A DNA stretch of 64,000 nucleotides from Rhizobiaceae bacterium (GCA_017640615.1 JAEPQK010000004.1:434001-498000), one strand, 5' to 3'. Shown: positions 53,777 to 62,700, numbered from the stretch's first letter. The notes: a model not told the origin generated them from the sequence alone. Translations and numbers: made by a program.

Positions 53777-56700
53777 TCAGTCCGCCAGGACGCGGGTTGA
53801 GGGGAAGGTTATCTCGACGAGCGTGCCTTCGCCCGGCGTGGACTGGATGGCGAACCGCGCACGATTCGCCTCAACCATCGCCTTGGTCAGCGGCAGCCCA
53901 AGGCCCGTGCCGTCGCCGCGCGGGCGTTTCAGCGCATTCACTTGCTTGAAGGGCTTCAGCGCCTGCTCGATCTCGGCTGCGGCCATTCCGACACCGGTGT
54001 CACGAACGCGCATGGTGATATCGCCGGCTTCATAGACGGTGGACACAACGACCTGCCCGCCGGCAGGCGTATAGCGGATTGCGTTCGACAGCAGATTGAG
54101 CGCGATCTGGCGGATGCTGCGCAGATCGGCCACCACGTCTGGCAGGTTGGAGGCAAAGCTCGAGCGAATGATCACACGCTCGCGATTTGCCTGCGGCTGC
54201 ATCATCGCAACCGCTTCCGACAGGGCGTCGTTCAGCGAAACCGCTTCATAGGTCAGCTCCTGCTGACCGGCCTCTATCTTGGAAATGTCGAGCAGATCAT
54301 TGACCAGATCGAGCACATGATTGCCCGAGCGGTTGATGTCGGAAAGATAGTCTCGGTAGCGGTCAGAGCCGATCGGCCCGAACTTCTCGTCGATCATCAG
54401 TTCCGAGAAGCCGATGATCGCGTTGAGCGGTGTGCGAATTTCGTGGCTCACGCGGGCCAGAAACTCTGTCTTCTGCGAAGAGGCGCGCTCGGCCGCGGCG
54501 CGCGCCTCGGTGAGTTCTTCTTCCGCGCGCTTCCAGTGCGTGATGTCGCGCAGCACGGCGCAGAAGCCGCTCTGTTGCGGCAGTCGCCCGATGGTCATGA
54601 AGAGTGGAATAAAGCGTCCCTGCGCTTCGCGGCCGATCACTTCGCGCCCGTCATTCAAAACGCTGGCGACGCCATTGCCAGCGAGCCCGTCGAGATATTC
54701 GCGCGCGGGCCGCTGGCTTTCGATGGCAAACAGGGATGTGAACGGCCGCCCGGAAAGGTCGGTGCCGTTGTAGCCGAACAGCGCTTCGGCCGGTTTCGAG
54801 ACCGAGCGGATCGCTCCGTCATTGCCGATGATGACCACGCCGTCGGTGGCGGTGTCGATGATGGTGCGCAGCTCGTCGACGCGGGTTTCGAGATCGCCCT
54901 CGTCGAGCTCTGTTTCCGGCCGAGCTTCCGAAGTCTCCGGCGCTTCAGCGCGCCGCAGCGCGAGCAGCAGCGCCTTGCCGCCCTGCCAGCCAACCGATTG
55001 CAGGAAGGCATGCACCGGGAACTCGTCGCCGTCGCGCGCCCGCAATTTCAGGGTCTGGCCGTTATTGCCGTCAGCTTCGTACGAGCCGGCAAAGATGGCG
55101 TCCATGCCGCCGGCCAGATCGAACTCCGCCAGCGAACGATAGCCGGTGAGGCTGAGGAATTCGCGGTTCGCGTAGTGCAACTCGTCGCCGGAGTGGATGA
55201 GGATCGGCAGCGGCAGCCGCGAGAGCACGGTGGAATCGATGCCAATCGACGCGTCCAGCGTGCCGCCGCCGGAAAATGCGGAGGGCAGGAAGGCGGAGAG
55301 CCCGACCTTCGGCCGTTCGGTTTTTTCATTCTCTGATTTGACGGGCGCTGGCTCGGTGGCTGCAGGCGATAGCTCCGCGTCCGTGGAAGCTGGCTCTTCC
55401 TCGGAAGGCTCCGCATCGGCATCGGTAGCGGACACATCCGCGCCAGCGGCGGCGGCAATCTGCTGTGTCGCCTCCTCGGAGGCTTCCTTATTCTCCGCCG
55501 CTTCGTCATTCGCTTCCACGGCGGTATCGTCCGGGTCAGCTGTTGGCTCGCTCAGATCTTCCGCATCTGACGCTGCGTCGCCCGACATCTCAGCGGTCGG
55601 CTCCACGGTCTCGACCTCAGCCTCGGCTTTGGAAGCAGTGGCGTCGTCTACAACCTCAACGGCTTCCTCAGTCAATCCCGTTTCGATCGCATCCGAAACT
55701 GCCTCTTCGTCCTCGACAGCCGGGGCTGCGTCCTCGGCCTCGGTGGCGGTCGCCGCAACCTCCGAAACGGTTTCGACGGCGTTCTCTTCTGCGCTGTCAT
55801 CGTCTGCTGACGAGCTCGCGGCGACATCTGTTTCGCTCGCCGCACCTTCGGTCTCAGCCGCCTCTACGTCGTTTTCCCCGGCGCCGGCATCCTCAACCTC
55901 GGCCATGCCGGTCGCATTTTCCGGCGTAGCGGCTTCGTCGTCGCTGTTGCCGGCATCTTCGTGCGGATGCTCGCTCGCATCTGCGGGTACAGCTTCGGCA
56001 TCTGCGGACGATGCCGCGGGCATTTCGGTCTCTTCGGCTGTCTCGGCAGCCCCTTCCAATTCTGTCGAAACCAAATAGCTAGGCGCAGCTTCGCCGGCTT
56101 CGGCAGGCTCCGATGGCGCATCGGCAGCTGTCGTCTCGGCCGGCGCGGTTTCATCCGGCGCTTCCGTTGGGTCGTCTTTGGCGCTGGCGTCTTTCAGCCG
56201 CTTGCCGATTTCCTGAAACGCCTCCTGTTCGGCGCTCGACAGGCCTTTCGGTTGCTGCTGGTTGCGGCGCTCCGCAAGCCGGATCACCTTGTCACTCTCG
56301 CGACGCTCGGGCGTAGCGTCCATGGTCAGCGCCGGCGTCTCGCCCTTGAAAGGATCGCTGTCTTCGGCCGCGAAGTCGGCCGGCGCGATGATCGGTTGCT
56401 CCGGTGAGGCTTCGTCGGTCTCGGAAAGCTCGCCGACCAGTTGTAGGCCGCGCGCATGTTCGTCGACGACCGCATCGCCCATGCGCGCAATGCCAAAACC
56501 GCGGAAGCCCTCAAAAGTGCCGTCGCGGCCGTATACCGGCAATGCCGCCAGATCGACGGGCGCGACGAGATCGGTACCGGTGATCGGCCATAGCACTGAG
56601 CGGCCCGACCAGGTGTCGCGCCGCTTCATCAGGCCGGCAATCTCGCCATCCGGGTCGAGCCCGAAGTTCTCGGCGACGTCAGTGAAATCGCGCCCGACAA

Positions 56701-57880
56701 TGTCGGAGGCTTCCGCGCCAAACGCCTGGCGGAATTCATCGGAAAGTGCGCTGAACCTGCCGCCGGCGTCTGTACGCCAGACAAAGCGCATAGGTGCAGC
56801 GGCGGGATCGGGCGCTGCCTCCGCAGCTACATTACCGTCCACCTCTGCTGCGTCTGAGGCGGCCGTGTCTTCGGCGCGCGTATCGCTCGCTTCGGGATGC
56901 ACAACGCCAGCTTCGGCCTGTTTGGCTGCGTCAGTCTTGCCAGCGCCGCCTTTTCCAGCTGCGTGGTTGAAATACCACTTGTCGTCACCGTCCGACTTGG
57001 TTCCTGCGTCGGCGGATAAAGCGCCTTCGTCGTCGGTCGTCTCCGAGGCCTCGCCGTCGTCGCTTTCGTCAGTGTGTTCGGTCGCGGGCTCGCCGTCGGC
57101 TTCTTCGCTGGCGGAAGCCGCCAAGGTAGGAGCTTGCCCTGCTTCTTCGGCCGCGTCGTTGTTGTCTTTAGAAACCGGCGGCGCTTCTTCCGGTTCGTCC
57201 TCCGACGCCTCGTCCGCGTTATCACTGGCGATCATCAGCAGGCTGACAGCGGGAACGTCCGTCAGCCGCACGATGCCGGCCGGCAATTCTCCTTTCGAGG
57301 TCGGCACCAGCCGTTTGACCATGCGGTCGGCCTCGCCGGCCACTTCCATGGCCAGACCTTCGAGCGTTGCCGGCTCAATGCCGAGATCGCCAAAACTGCT
57401 CGAGGCCGCCTTGATCTTGCCGGTCGCATCGATCAGCGCCACGCCGCCGCCATTGGAGGCAAGCCCGGATATGGCGCGCGCCGCGCTTTCCTCAGCTGTT
57501 CGGGTGTCGGCAATGGCGTCGGCCACCGAAAGCAGGATCGCCTGCTCGCCATCCGGCAGCGTGACAGTGGCCGCAGAGAACATGACAGTCTGGCTCGAAA
57601 CGCCCTTCGCGAGCCGCACCGCGACAGCGCGGCCATTGCCGATATTGGGAAAACCGGGTGTTGCCGCAATCTGGCGGCGTGCCGCCGGCGCAAGCTCGGG
57701 ATCGCCGCCCACAAAGGTCTCAATGCCGGAGTGGCCAAACAATGCGGCGCCAGGGCCATTTGCCCAGATCACCTCGTCGAGCGAAGCCGGCAGCACCAGA
57801 GTGGCCGCGCCCTCGGCGATTTTCTCGCGCACGCCATCAAGCGCCGAAACGTCGAGATATGAGTAGCTGCGTGGCGGCAT
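53777..57880 (-). CDS. pdhS: PdhS/PleC-like PAS sensor histidine kinase with long acidic linkers
   Basis: A 1367-residue soluble kinase. Residues 1-215 are PAS-like. An acidic, alanine-rich linker spans about 220-355, a PAS domain about 360-470, a second and longer acidic linker about 563-853, and PAS domains about 875-985 and 1030-1130. HisKA has H1146 in SHEIRTPLNAIIGFSELM. The ATPase domain has NLLSNAIRYTPAGG, RDTGVGM and GDGTGLGLPLTKAM. The PleC/DivJ-like HisKA wording and the absence of membrane helices resemble Brucella PdhS, a polar-differentiation kinase feeding the DivK-CtrA circuit that controls asymmetric division. The linkers make it longer than the 1035 residues I recall for Brucella PdhS. 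No response regulator is adjacent. The symbol is by resemblance only. Confidence 0.8.
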   Translation of the reverse strand: MPPRSYSYLDVSALDGVREKIAEGAATLVLPASLDEVIWANGPGAALFGHSGIETFVGGDPELAPAARRQIAATPGFPNIGNGRAVAVRLAKGVSSQTVMFSAATVTLPDGEQAILLSVADAIADTRTAEESAARAISGLASNGGGVALIDATGKIKAASSSFGDLGIEPATLEGLAMEVAGEADRMVKRLVPTSKGELPAGIVRLTDVPAVSLLMIASDNADEASEDEPEEAPPVSKDNNDAAEEAGQAPTLAASASEEADGEPATEHTDESDDGEASETTDDEGALSADAGTKSDGDDKWYFNHAAGKGGAGKTDAAKQAEAGVVHPEASDTRAEDTAASDAAEVDGNVAAEAAPDPAAAPMRFVWRTDAGGRFSALSDEFRQAFGAEASDIVGRDFTDVAENFGLDPDGEIAGLMKRRDTWSGRSVLWPITGTDLVAPVDLAALPVYGRDGTFEGFRGFGIARMGDAVVDEHARGLQLVGELSETDEASPEQPIIAPADFAAEDSDPFKGETPALTMDATPERRESDKVIRLAERRNQQQPKGLSSAEQEAFQEIGKRLKDASAKDDPTEAPDETAPAETTAADAPSEPAEAGEAAPSYLVSTELEGAAETAEETEMPAASSADAEAVPADASEHPHEDAGNSDDEAATPENATGMAEVEDAGAGENDVEAAETEGAASETDVAASSSADDDSAEENAVETVSEVAATATEAEDAAPAVEDEEAVSDAIETGLTEEAVEVVDDATASKAEAEVETVEPTAEMSGDAASDAEDLSEPTADPDDTAVEANDEAAENKEASEEATQQIAAAAGADVSATDADAEPSEEEPASTDAELSPAATEPAPVKSENEKTERPKVGLSAFLPSAFSGGGTLDASIGIDSTVLSRLPLPILIHSGDELHYANREFLSLTGYRSLAEFDLAGGMDAIFAGSYEADGNNGQTLKLRARDGDEFPVHAFLQSVGWQGGKALLLALRRAEAPETSEARPETELDEGDLETRVDELRTIIDTATDGVVIIGNDGAIRSVSKPAEALFGYNGTDLSGRPFTSLFAIESQRPAREYLDGLAGNGVASVLNDGREVIGREAQGRFIPLFMTIGRLPQQSGFCAVLRDITHWKRAEEELTEARAAAERASSQKTEFLARVSHEIRTPLNAIIGFSELMIDEKFGPIGSDRYRDYLSDINRSGNHVLDLVNDLLDISKIEAGQQELTYEAVSLNDALSEAVAMMQPQANRERVIIRSSFASNLPDVVADLRSIRQIALNLLSNAIRYTPAGGQVVVSTVYEAGDITMRVRDTGVGMAAAEIEQALKPFKQVNALKRPRGDGTGLGLPLTKAMVEANRARFAIQSTPGEGTLVEITFPSTRVLAD

Positions 57881-58026
57881 GGGCGCGTTCTGTCTCTTTG
57901 GCCGTCATCAAAAGGTTAAGACATTGGTAATAATATCAGGCCCGCGCGAGAGTCCACAATTGGCTGGGTCGGCACGCCTCTACCTGCGGGCTTGGTTAAT
58001 CGGCACTGCTTCCGGAAAATTTTTGG

Positions 58027-58073
58027 TGCAACGCAACATTTGATGTTGCAATGCACAACCGCCTTCGCTATAT
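58027..58073 (+). promoter_or_regulatory. Phasin promoter with two PhaR-like sites
   Basis: TGCAATGCACAA (58047-58058) fits the pattern TGCRNYGCASMA that I recall for Bradyrhizobium PhaR, and TGCAACGCAACA (58027-58038) fits it at 11 of 12 positions, 20 bases away (about two helical turns). TTGCAA (58046-58051) and CTATAT (58068-58073), 16 bases apart, make a plausible -35/-10 pair overlapped by the sites. GCAACAT and ATGTTGC also form a palindrome here. Confidence 0.6.
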
Positions 58074-58121
58074 GGGGTGCATCACACATTCATCGTGCCC
58101 CGAGCACGGAAAGGAAGCAAC

Positions 58122-58577
58122 ATGACCAAGGCAGCCCCCAAGACGGCGGAAATCGCCGAGTTCCCGAGCTTCGATCCCAGCCAGGCCACCGAGCAATTCC
58201 GCGCATTTGCAGAGCAGGGCGTAGAGCAGTCCAAGGAAGCCTACGCGAAGGTGAAGACCGGCATGGAAGACGCACAGAAGGTTTGGGAATCCACCTTCGA
58301 CACCGCAAAGACCGCCGCAGGCGACCTCTCGATGAAGTCGATCTCTGCGCTTCGCGCCGGCGCCGAGGCAAACCTCGCGCATATGGAAGCACTTGTCGGT
58401 GTGAAGTCGCTTTCCGACGTCCTCGAGCTCCAGACCGCTTATATGCGCAAGAGCTACGAGATGATGGTCGAGCAGGCGAAGGACATGCAGACCGCCGGCA
58501 CCAAGGCCGCCGAGTCTGTCGCCAAGCCGGCGAAGACCGCCTTCGACAAGGCAATGAAAGAGTTCCAGGTCGCCTAA
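58122..58577 (+). CDS. phaP: Phasin
   Basis: A 151-residue amphipathic helical protein that coats polyhydroxyalkanoate granules. It has the phasin_2 pattern: FDPSQATEQFRAFAEQGVEQSKEAYAKVKTGMEDAQKVWESTFDTAKTAAGDLSMKSISALRAG (residues 21-84, no cysteine), then AHMEALVGVKSLSDVLELQTAYMRKSYEMM and an alanine/lysine-rich tail. It is lysine-rich with no signal peptide, as expected. AAGGAAG precedes the ATG at 58122. The promoter region has two PhaR-like sites, and the 3' side leads directly into a three-hairpin small RNA, which could be processed from the same transcript. It suggests that this strain accumulates polyhydroxybutyrate. Confidence 0.92.
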   Translation: MTKAAPKTAEIAEFPSFDPSQATEQFRAFAEQGVEQSKEAYAKVKTGMEDAQKVWESTFDTAKTAAGDLSMKSISALRAGAEANLAHMEALVGVKSLSDVLELQTAYMRKSYEMMVEQAKDMQTAGTKAAESVAKPAKTAFDKAMKEFQVA

Positions 58578-58606
58578 CAGGCTCGACCTGAACCAAACTC
58601 CGCGCA

Positions 58607-58710
58607 CCCGGTATCCTCCTCCCGCCGGGGCGTGGCGTGAAAGGCCAATACCTCCTCCCATTGGCCGGACATAGAGAAAAAGGTCGGCACCTCCTCCCGC
58701 CGGCCTTTTT
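58607..58710 (+). ncRNA. Cuckoo-type (CcsR/alpha-r14-like) anti-Shine-Dalgarno small RNA
   Basis: Three successive hairpins each show CCTCCTCCC in the loop. Hairpin 1 has CCCGG/CCGGG stems (58607-58611, 58625-58629). Hairpin 2 has GGCCAAT/ATTGGCC (58643-58649, 58660-58666). Hairpin 3 has 12-base arms with one G-U pair (58677-58688, 58699-58710) ending in TTTTT, so it is also the terminator. This is the layout of the cuckoo RNA family, which includes the CcsR RNAs of Rhodobacter and alpha-r14 of Sinorhizobium. The loops are complementary to ribosome-binding sequences. Exact 5' end is unknown; it begins within 30 bases of the phasin stop. Confidence 0.8.
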
Positions 58711-58792
58711 CTTTGTCTGAATTCCTGGCGCCAGCCTGCCAAACCCGCTTGAAACTCGGTTCGAATGGCCTTATGCAGCGCCCTCTAGACGT

Positions 58793-58869
58793 GCGGTTGT
58801 AGCTCAGTTGGTTAGAGCGCCGGATTGTGGATCCGGAGGTCGCTGGTTCGACCCCAGCCAACCGTACCA
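58793..58869 (+). tRNA. tRNA-His (GTG)
   Basis: A 77-base cloverleaf. The acceptor 5' strand GCGGTTG (58793-58799) pairs with CAACCGT, D arm GCTC/GAGC, anticodon stem CCGGA/TCCGG around TTGTGGA gives anticodon GTG, T arm GCTGG/CCAGC with loop TTCGACC, discriminator A and encoded CCA. The base before G1 is T, so no G-1 is encoded, and the discriminator is A rather than C. It lies 7 bases from the convergent xseA stop. Confidence 0.95.
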
Positions 58870-58876
58870 TCCCCCT

Positions 58877-60448
58877 TCAGAACAGATCGCCCTGAACGTC
58901 CGACGGTTTCGCTTGCGGCGCCGGCTGTGACTTCGGCTTTGCTTTGGGCGGTTCGCCGCCGGTCGCAAGCGCGCCGACGTCGCCATCGGCGAAACGGATC
59001 GCGACCTCGTCACCCTTGGAAAGGGCTGCAGCGCGCTTCACCAGCCCGCCATCCGCATCAAGCACCAACGCATAGCCGCGTTCCAGCACGGAGCGGTGCG
59101 ACAGCGTTTCAAGCAGCCGTGTGGACTGGCCAAGCCTGACGCGTGAGCGTTCCAGCCGGGTCGCCTCGGCGCGGTCGCCGCGTTGGGTGAGCGCACCGAG
59201 CTTTTCCGACGAAAGCGCCAGCCGCTGACTGAGCGCTACATGGCTGATGCGACCTGCATCGCGGTCGAACCGTGATCTGGCGGTGCCCACCAATCCGCGA
59301 AACGAGGTGACGAGCCGGTTCCTGGCCTGCGTCGCACGCCGCCGCTCTTCGCCCAGCCGCCGTGTCAGCATGGATGGCGAAAGCCGCAGCCCGCCGAAAC
59401 GCGCGCGCTTGCGGGCGGTGTTTTCGCTGAGACCGCGTTCAAGCCGCGATGCAGCCTCGTCGAAGCGCCGCCGCGGCATGGCCAGCAGAGAATCGACCGA
59501 AGGCAGTGCGCGCGCGGCAGCGCGCACTGCCTGCCTGCGCCGGTCCGCGGCCCGTGAAGCCGCGCCTTGCAGCCGTGCTCCGAGGCTGGCGACTGTCGCT
59601 TCAAGCTCGGCCCGCACCGGTACCGCAAGTTCGGCCGCACCTGTGGGTGTTGGCGCACGCATGTCGGCGGCATGGTCGATCAGCGTCCAGTCCGTTTCGT
59701 GTCCGACCGCCGAGATGACCGGTATTCCAGAGCCCGCGACGGCCCGTACGACTACTTCGTCGTTAAAGCCCCAAAGGTCTTCGAGACTGCCGCCGCCGCG
59801 CGCCACGATCAGCAGGTCTGGCCGCGCGACTACGCCGCCAGGTTGAAGCGCGTTGAAGCCTTCGACCGCCACTGCCACTTCGGGTCCGGTCGTCTCGCCC
59901 TGTACCCGCACCGGCCACACGATCACATGCAGCGGAAAGCGGTCGGTGATGCGATGGATGATGTCGCGGATCACCGCCCCGGTCGGCGAGGTGATGACGC
60001 CGATCACCCGCGGCATGAAGGGAAGGGGACGCTTGCGCTCCGCTGCGAACAGTCCCTCGGCTTCCAGCTTTTTGCGCCGCTCTTCCAGCAGCGCCATTAG
60101 CGCGCCGGCGCCGGCTGGCTCCAGTCGGTCGATGACGATCTGATATTTGGACGAGCCCGCATAGGTGGTCAGCTTGCCGGTCGCGATGACCTCCATGCCT
60201 TCTTCGGGCTTGAACTTCAGACGCGCAAACGAGCCGCGCCAGATGACGGCTTCGATCCGCGCACGCTCATCCTTGAGGCTGAAATAGGCATGTCCGGAAG
60301 AGTGCTGCCCGCGATAGCCGGAGATTTCGCCGCGAATGCGCACATTGCCGAAGGCGTCTTCCACCACGCGCTTCAGCGCGCCGGAGACCTCGCTGACGGT
60401 GAATTCCGAAGCGTTGGAAGGTTGGTTGTCAGGCAGAATCGAATTCAT
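58877..60448 (-). CDS. xseA: Exodeoxyribonuclease VII large subunit
   Basis: A 523-residue subunit of the DNA-degrading complex with XseB. The N-terminal OB-fold begins [57 protein letters not shown] (about residues 16-72). The catalytic domain follows with [40 protein letters not shown] wording in [39 protein letters not shown], and [14 protein letters not shown] long coiled-coil rich region and the [12 protein letters not shown] tail are typical. The ATG at 60448 is usual for the family. The last 30 residues are lysine- and proline-rich. XseB is not in the window. Confidence 0.96.
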   Translation of the reverse strand: MNSILPDNQPSNASEFTVSEVSGALKRVVEDAFGNVRIRGEISGYRGQHSSGHAYFSLKDERARIEAVIWRGSFARLKFKPEEGMEVIATGKLTTYAGSSKYQIVIDRLEPAGAGALMALLEERRKKLEAEGLFAAERKRPLPFMPRVIGVITSPTGAVIRDIIHRITDRFPLHVIVWPVRVQGETTGPEVAVAVEGFNALQPGGVVARPDLLIVARGGGSLEDLWGFNDEVVVRAVAGSGIPVISAVGHETDWTLIDHAADMRAPTPTGAAELAVPVRAELEATVASLGARLQGAASRAADRRRQAVRAAARALPSVDSLLAMPRRRFDEAASRLERGLSENTARKRARFGGLRLSPSMLTRRLGEERRRATQARNRLVTSFRGLVGTARSRFDRDAGRISHVALSQRLALSSEKLGALTQRGDRAEATRLERSRVRLGQSTRLLETLSHRSVLERGYALVLDADGGLVKRAAALSKGDEVAIRFADGDVGALATGGEPPKAKPKSQPAPQAKPSDVQGDLF

Positions 60449-60557
60449 GCCCGATTGGGCAGCGATGTGTGCGCGGCGTCAAGCACCGTTGGCTATCATT
60501 GCACGGCCCATGCGCCAGCTGGTGCATTGATAGCCCGGTCGCCCTGAGTTTTCCTGC

Positions 60558-61061
60558 TCAAGTTCGAACCCTGCACGCAGAGGCAACGCCGATCGCGGTT
60601 AGCGCCAGGGCGAGCCCTGAAGCGAGTGTGCGCATCTGGTTCCAGAACTGCCAGCGGCCGGAATAGTCGCTCCAGATGGTGCGCGCGGCTTCTATATCGT
60701 CCGGTACCGCCAGACTCGCGAGGGCCTCGTTCATCGGCACATTGATTGTCGCGGTCAGGATAAGTCCGAAGCAGAGATAGACCGCTGCCGCTGTGACGAA
60801 CCAGCCTGCCGCATGCCTGCGCCGTGCAATCCACATCGCCAGCGCAGTGCCGCCGAGCACGACCGGCGTGAGGAAGAAGGCGGGGAAGAACACTGCATTG
60901 CGAACCGATGCGTTCATCGCCTGCATCGCAGCGATGGCGATGCGCGGGTCGGCCTGATCGAGCCCCCACATGGTGGAGCACACCCAAGCAAAAAAGAAGC
61001 CGAATATCGCACCGGCAAAAAGGATCGAAACTGTGGACAGCACCAACAGAATGCCGGGCAT
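60558..61061 (-). CDS. DUF1772 membrane protein
   Basis: A 167-residue integral membrane protein with four helices, ILLVLSTVSILFAGAIFGFFFAW first and LASGLALALTAIGVASA last. Characteristic DUF1772 features are an N-terminal FAG segment, NAVFFPAFFLTPVVLG, INVPMNEALA and the C-terminal FWNQMRTLAS. The family includes anthrone-oxygenase-like proteins but most bacterial members are uncharacterised. AAGGAG precedes the ATG at 61061. The leader holds a 43-bp dyad. It is the next gene after the LysR regulator on the same strand, 140 bases away. Function is unknown. Confidence 0.82.
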   Translation of the reverse strand: MPGILLVLSTVSILFAGAIFGFFFAWVCSTMWGLDQADPRIAIAAMQAMNASVRNAVFFPAFFLTPVVLGGTALAMWIARRRHAAGWFVTAAAVYLCFGLILTATINVPMNEALASLAVPDDIEAARTIWSDYSGRWQFWNQMRTLASGLALALTAIGVASACRVRT

Positions 61062-61080
61062 GGGAATCTCCTTGATCCTA

Positions 61081-61123
61081 CGTACACAAGCATACGGTTC
61101 GAGTTATCGTATAGAAGTGTACG
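61081..61123. promoter_or_regulatory. 43-bp nested dyad upstream of the DUF1772 gene
   Basis: Outer arms CGTACAC (61081-61087) and GTGTACG (61117-61123) and inner arms ATACG (61092-61096) and CGTAT (61108-61112) share one centre at 61102. Total length and symmetry resemble a TetR-type operator pair. It lies between the ribosome site of the DUF1772 gene and the LysR stop. Confidence 0.55.
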
Positions 61124-61201
61124 GATATCAAGCGGCAAATCGCGCGGCAAAAAAAGCGCGCTTCGGCTGCGTGGTTCGCAGCGTCTATCGCGGAGAAGTC
61201 T

Positions 61202-62158
61202 TTACCAGGTCGGTTCGAGCTTTTTCTGCTTCGGCCAGCGGGCGCGGGCATAGACCGCTGTCTCTGGCTCGAAACTCGATACCGGGTCCGTCGGCGGCAC
61301 CGAGATATTGTCCAGGCTCTCGGTGATGTGCCGCGCGATCGCGTTCACTATTTCGGGCCGCATCGTGTGCCCGCGCATGATGCCGATCTGAACGTCGGGC
61401 AGCGTAACGAAGCCTTCCGCCTCGCCAAGCACACGCATGCCCGGCCTGAGCGCGCACTCTGGAAGCACCGTGATCGCCAGCCCCGCCAGCACCGCTGCGA
61501 TCACGACCTGGGCCGACCAACTCGTGAATAGGATGCGGTATTCTCGCCCCTGTTCCGTAAGGGCTTCGGTCGCCGCGCGCCGCCAGGCGCAGCTGGCACG
61601 GCCAACCGCGAGTGGCAGCGTTGCTTCCTCATGCGCCATATGGCTGGTAGACCCGACCCATAGCAGCGGCTCGCGCCGTACCACCTCACTGGAGCGTGCT
61701 TCGTCGCATTGCGTCACAAGCGCAATGTCGAGCTGACCGCGGCGAATGAGATCTGTGAGGTTCGACGTGGGTTCGCAGATGACGGAGAGTTCCACCCGCG
61801 GATTGGTGCGCACGAAGCGCCCCATGATTTCAGGCAGGAATCTGTCGGCGTAATCGTCGGGCATGCCGATGCGGATCTGGCCTTCGAGGCTGGAATCGTC
61901 GAAGGCTGCAAGTGTCTCATTGCTCAGCTTCACCAGCCGTCGCGCATAAGCGAGCAGCCTTTCGCCGTCTTCCGTGAGCCTGTTGACGCGCCCGTCTTTG
62001 ACGAAAAGCGCCTTGCCAATCCGCTCTTCGAGCCGCCGCATCTGCATCGAAACCGCCGACTGCGTGCGATGCACTTCCTCTGCCGCGCGGGTGAAGGAGC
62101 CGGTGTCGGCGATGGCCAGAAAAGTCTTGATCTGGTCGAGATCGAGAGGAGAAGACAT
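61202..62158 (-). CDS. LysR family transcriptional regulator
   Basis: A 318-residue LTTR. The N-terminal winged helix-turn-helix is LDQIKTFLAIADTGSFTRAAEEVHRTQSAVSMQMRRLEERIGKALFVKDGR (about residues 6-56). The effector domain has GQIRIGMPDDYADRFLPEIMGRF and VVIAAVLAGLAITVLPECAL. The wording ADDYA/MPDDYADRFLP and the overall length are close to the LrhA-like group. The start at 62158 is the best of several; an in-frame extension to 62200 would overlap the divergent leader. It is divergent from a DUF1127 gene, and a palindrome ATCA-N7-TGAT lies 10 bases before its start. Which genes it controls is not visible; the DUF1127 gene is the likeliest. Confidence 0.87.
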   Translation of the reverse strand: MSSPLDLDQIKTFLAIADTGSFTRAAEEVHRTQSAVSMQMRRLEERIGKALFVKDGRVNRLTEDGERLLAYARRLVKLSNETLAAFDDSSLEGQIRIGMPDDYADRFLPEIMGRFVRTNPRVELSVICEPTSNLTDLIRRGQLDIALVTQCDEARSSEVVRREPLLWVGSTSHMAHEEATLPLAVGRASCAWRRAATEALTEQGREYRILFTSWSAQVVIAAVLAGLAITVLPECALRPGMRVLGEAEGFVTLPDVQIGIMRGHTMRPEIVNAIARHITESLDNISVPPTDPVSSFEPETAVYARARWPKQKKLEPTW

Positions 62159-62166
62159 GGCGAAAC

Positions 62167-62183
62167 CATCATCTGATTTGATG
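62167..62183. promoter_or_regulatory. LTTR-like palindrome CATCA-N7-TGATG
   Basis: CATCA (62167-62171) and TGATG (62179-62183) with the T-N11-A pattern of LysR-type boxes. It is 9 bases before the LysR start, in the spacer to the DUF1127 gene, so it may mediate autoregulation. Only one copy is evident. Confidence 0.4.
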
Positions 62184-62333
62184 CTAAAGATTAAAAACAT
62201 TCGTTGGACTAATCAATAGCGCCAGATCATATTGGCATTGTTCAAGCGACAACCCGCTTCGAAAGTCCCGTCGGCCGCGCATCCTCCCAGTGCGGTCGCA
62301 ATACGCTGTCGGCTGTTTGCAAAGGAGAAGGTC

Positions 62334-62632
62334 ATGGCAGTTTCGGAGATCAGAGTACCGTTGGCATCGGGCGCACCGTGGATTGCAGCCGCCAAGCGCG
62401 TATCCGGAATGGCCGCCGCGCTTTACCGCGATTGGAACAATCGCCGCCAGTTCCGCCGGCTCAGGGATAGGTCGGACTGGGAACTGGCCGATATCGGCCT
62501 AACCCGTGAGGATGTGCGCTTGGCGTGGCACCACCGGCTCGATGTCGAGCCGACGGCCCACCTCAATGTGGTGGTCAGCCGGCGCGACACGCTGGCAGCC
62601 ACGCCGGAGGCGAAGGCGGCCGCTACCCGCTG
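62334..62632 (+). CDS. DUF1127 protein
   Basis: A 99-residue basic protein. The DUF1127 core is WNNRRQFRRLRDRSDWELADIGLTREDV near residues 36-63, arginine-rich and ending in the usual LADIGLTR wording. Small DUF1127 proteins in alphaproteobacteria bind RNA in some cases and affect phosphate, carbon or stress physiology. AAGGAG gives a strong ribosome site before the ATG at 62334. The gene is divergent from a LysR regulator and is followed by a structured 3' region with a terminator. In Rhodobacter a DUF1127 gene is co-transcribed with CCUCCUCCC small RNAs; here those RNAs are instead behind the phasin gene, 4 kb away. Confidence 0.9.
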
Positions 62633-62700
62633 AGGTTCAACAGCTCCCGCAGGCGGTTCCCCTTCCCCTCACTTCGGTTTTGACCGAACGCCTGCGCATT

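Noticed and set aside
53942..57866. Long serine/alanine-rich open frames antisense to the PdhS-like kinase
   Set aside because: They arise from the repetitive acidic codons of the sense strand and have no independent support.
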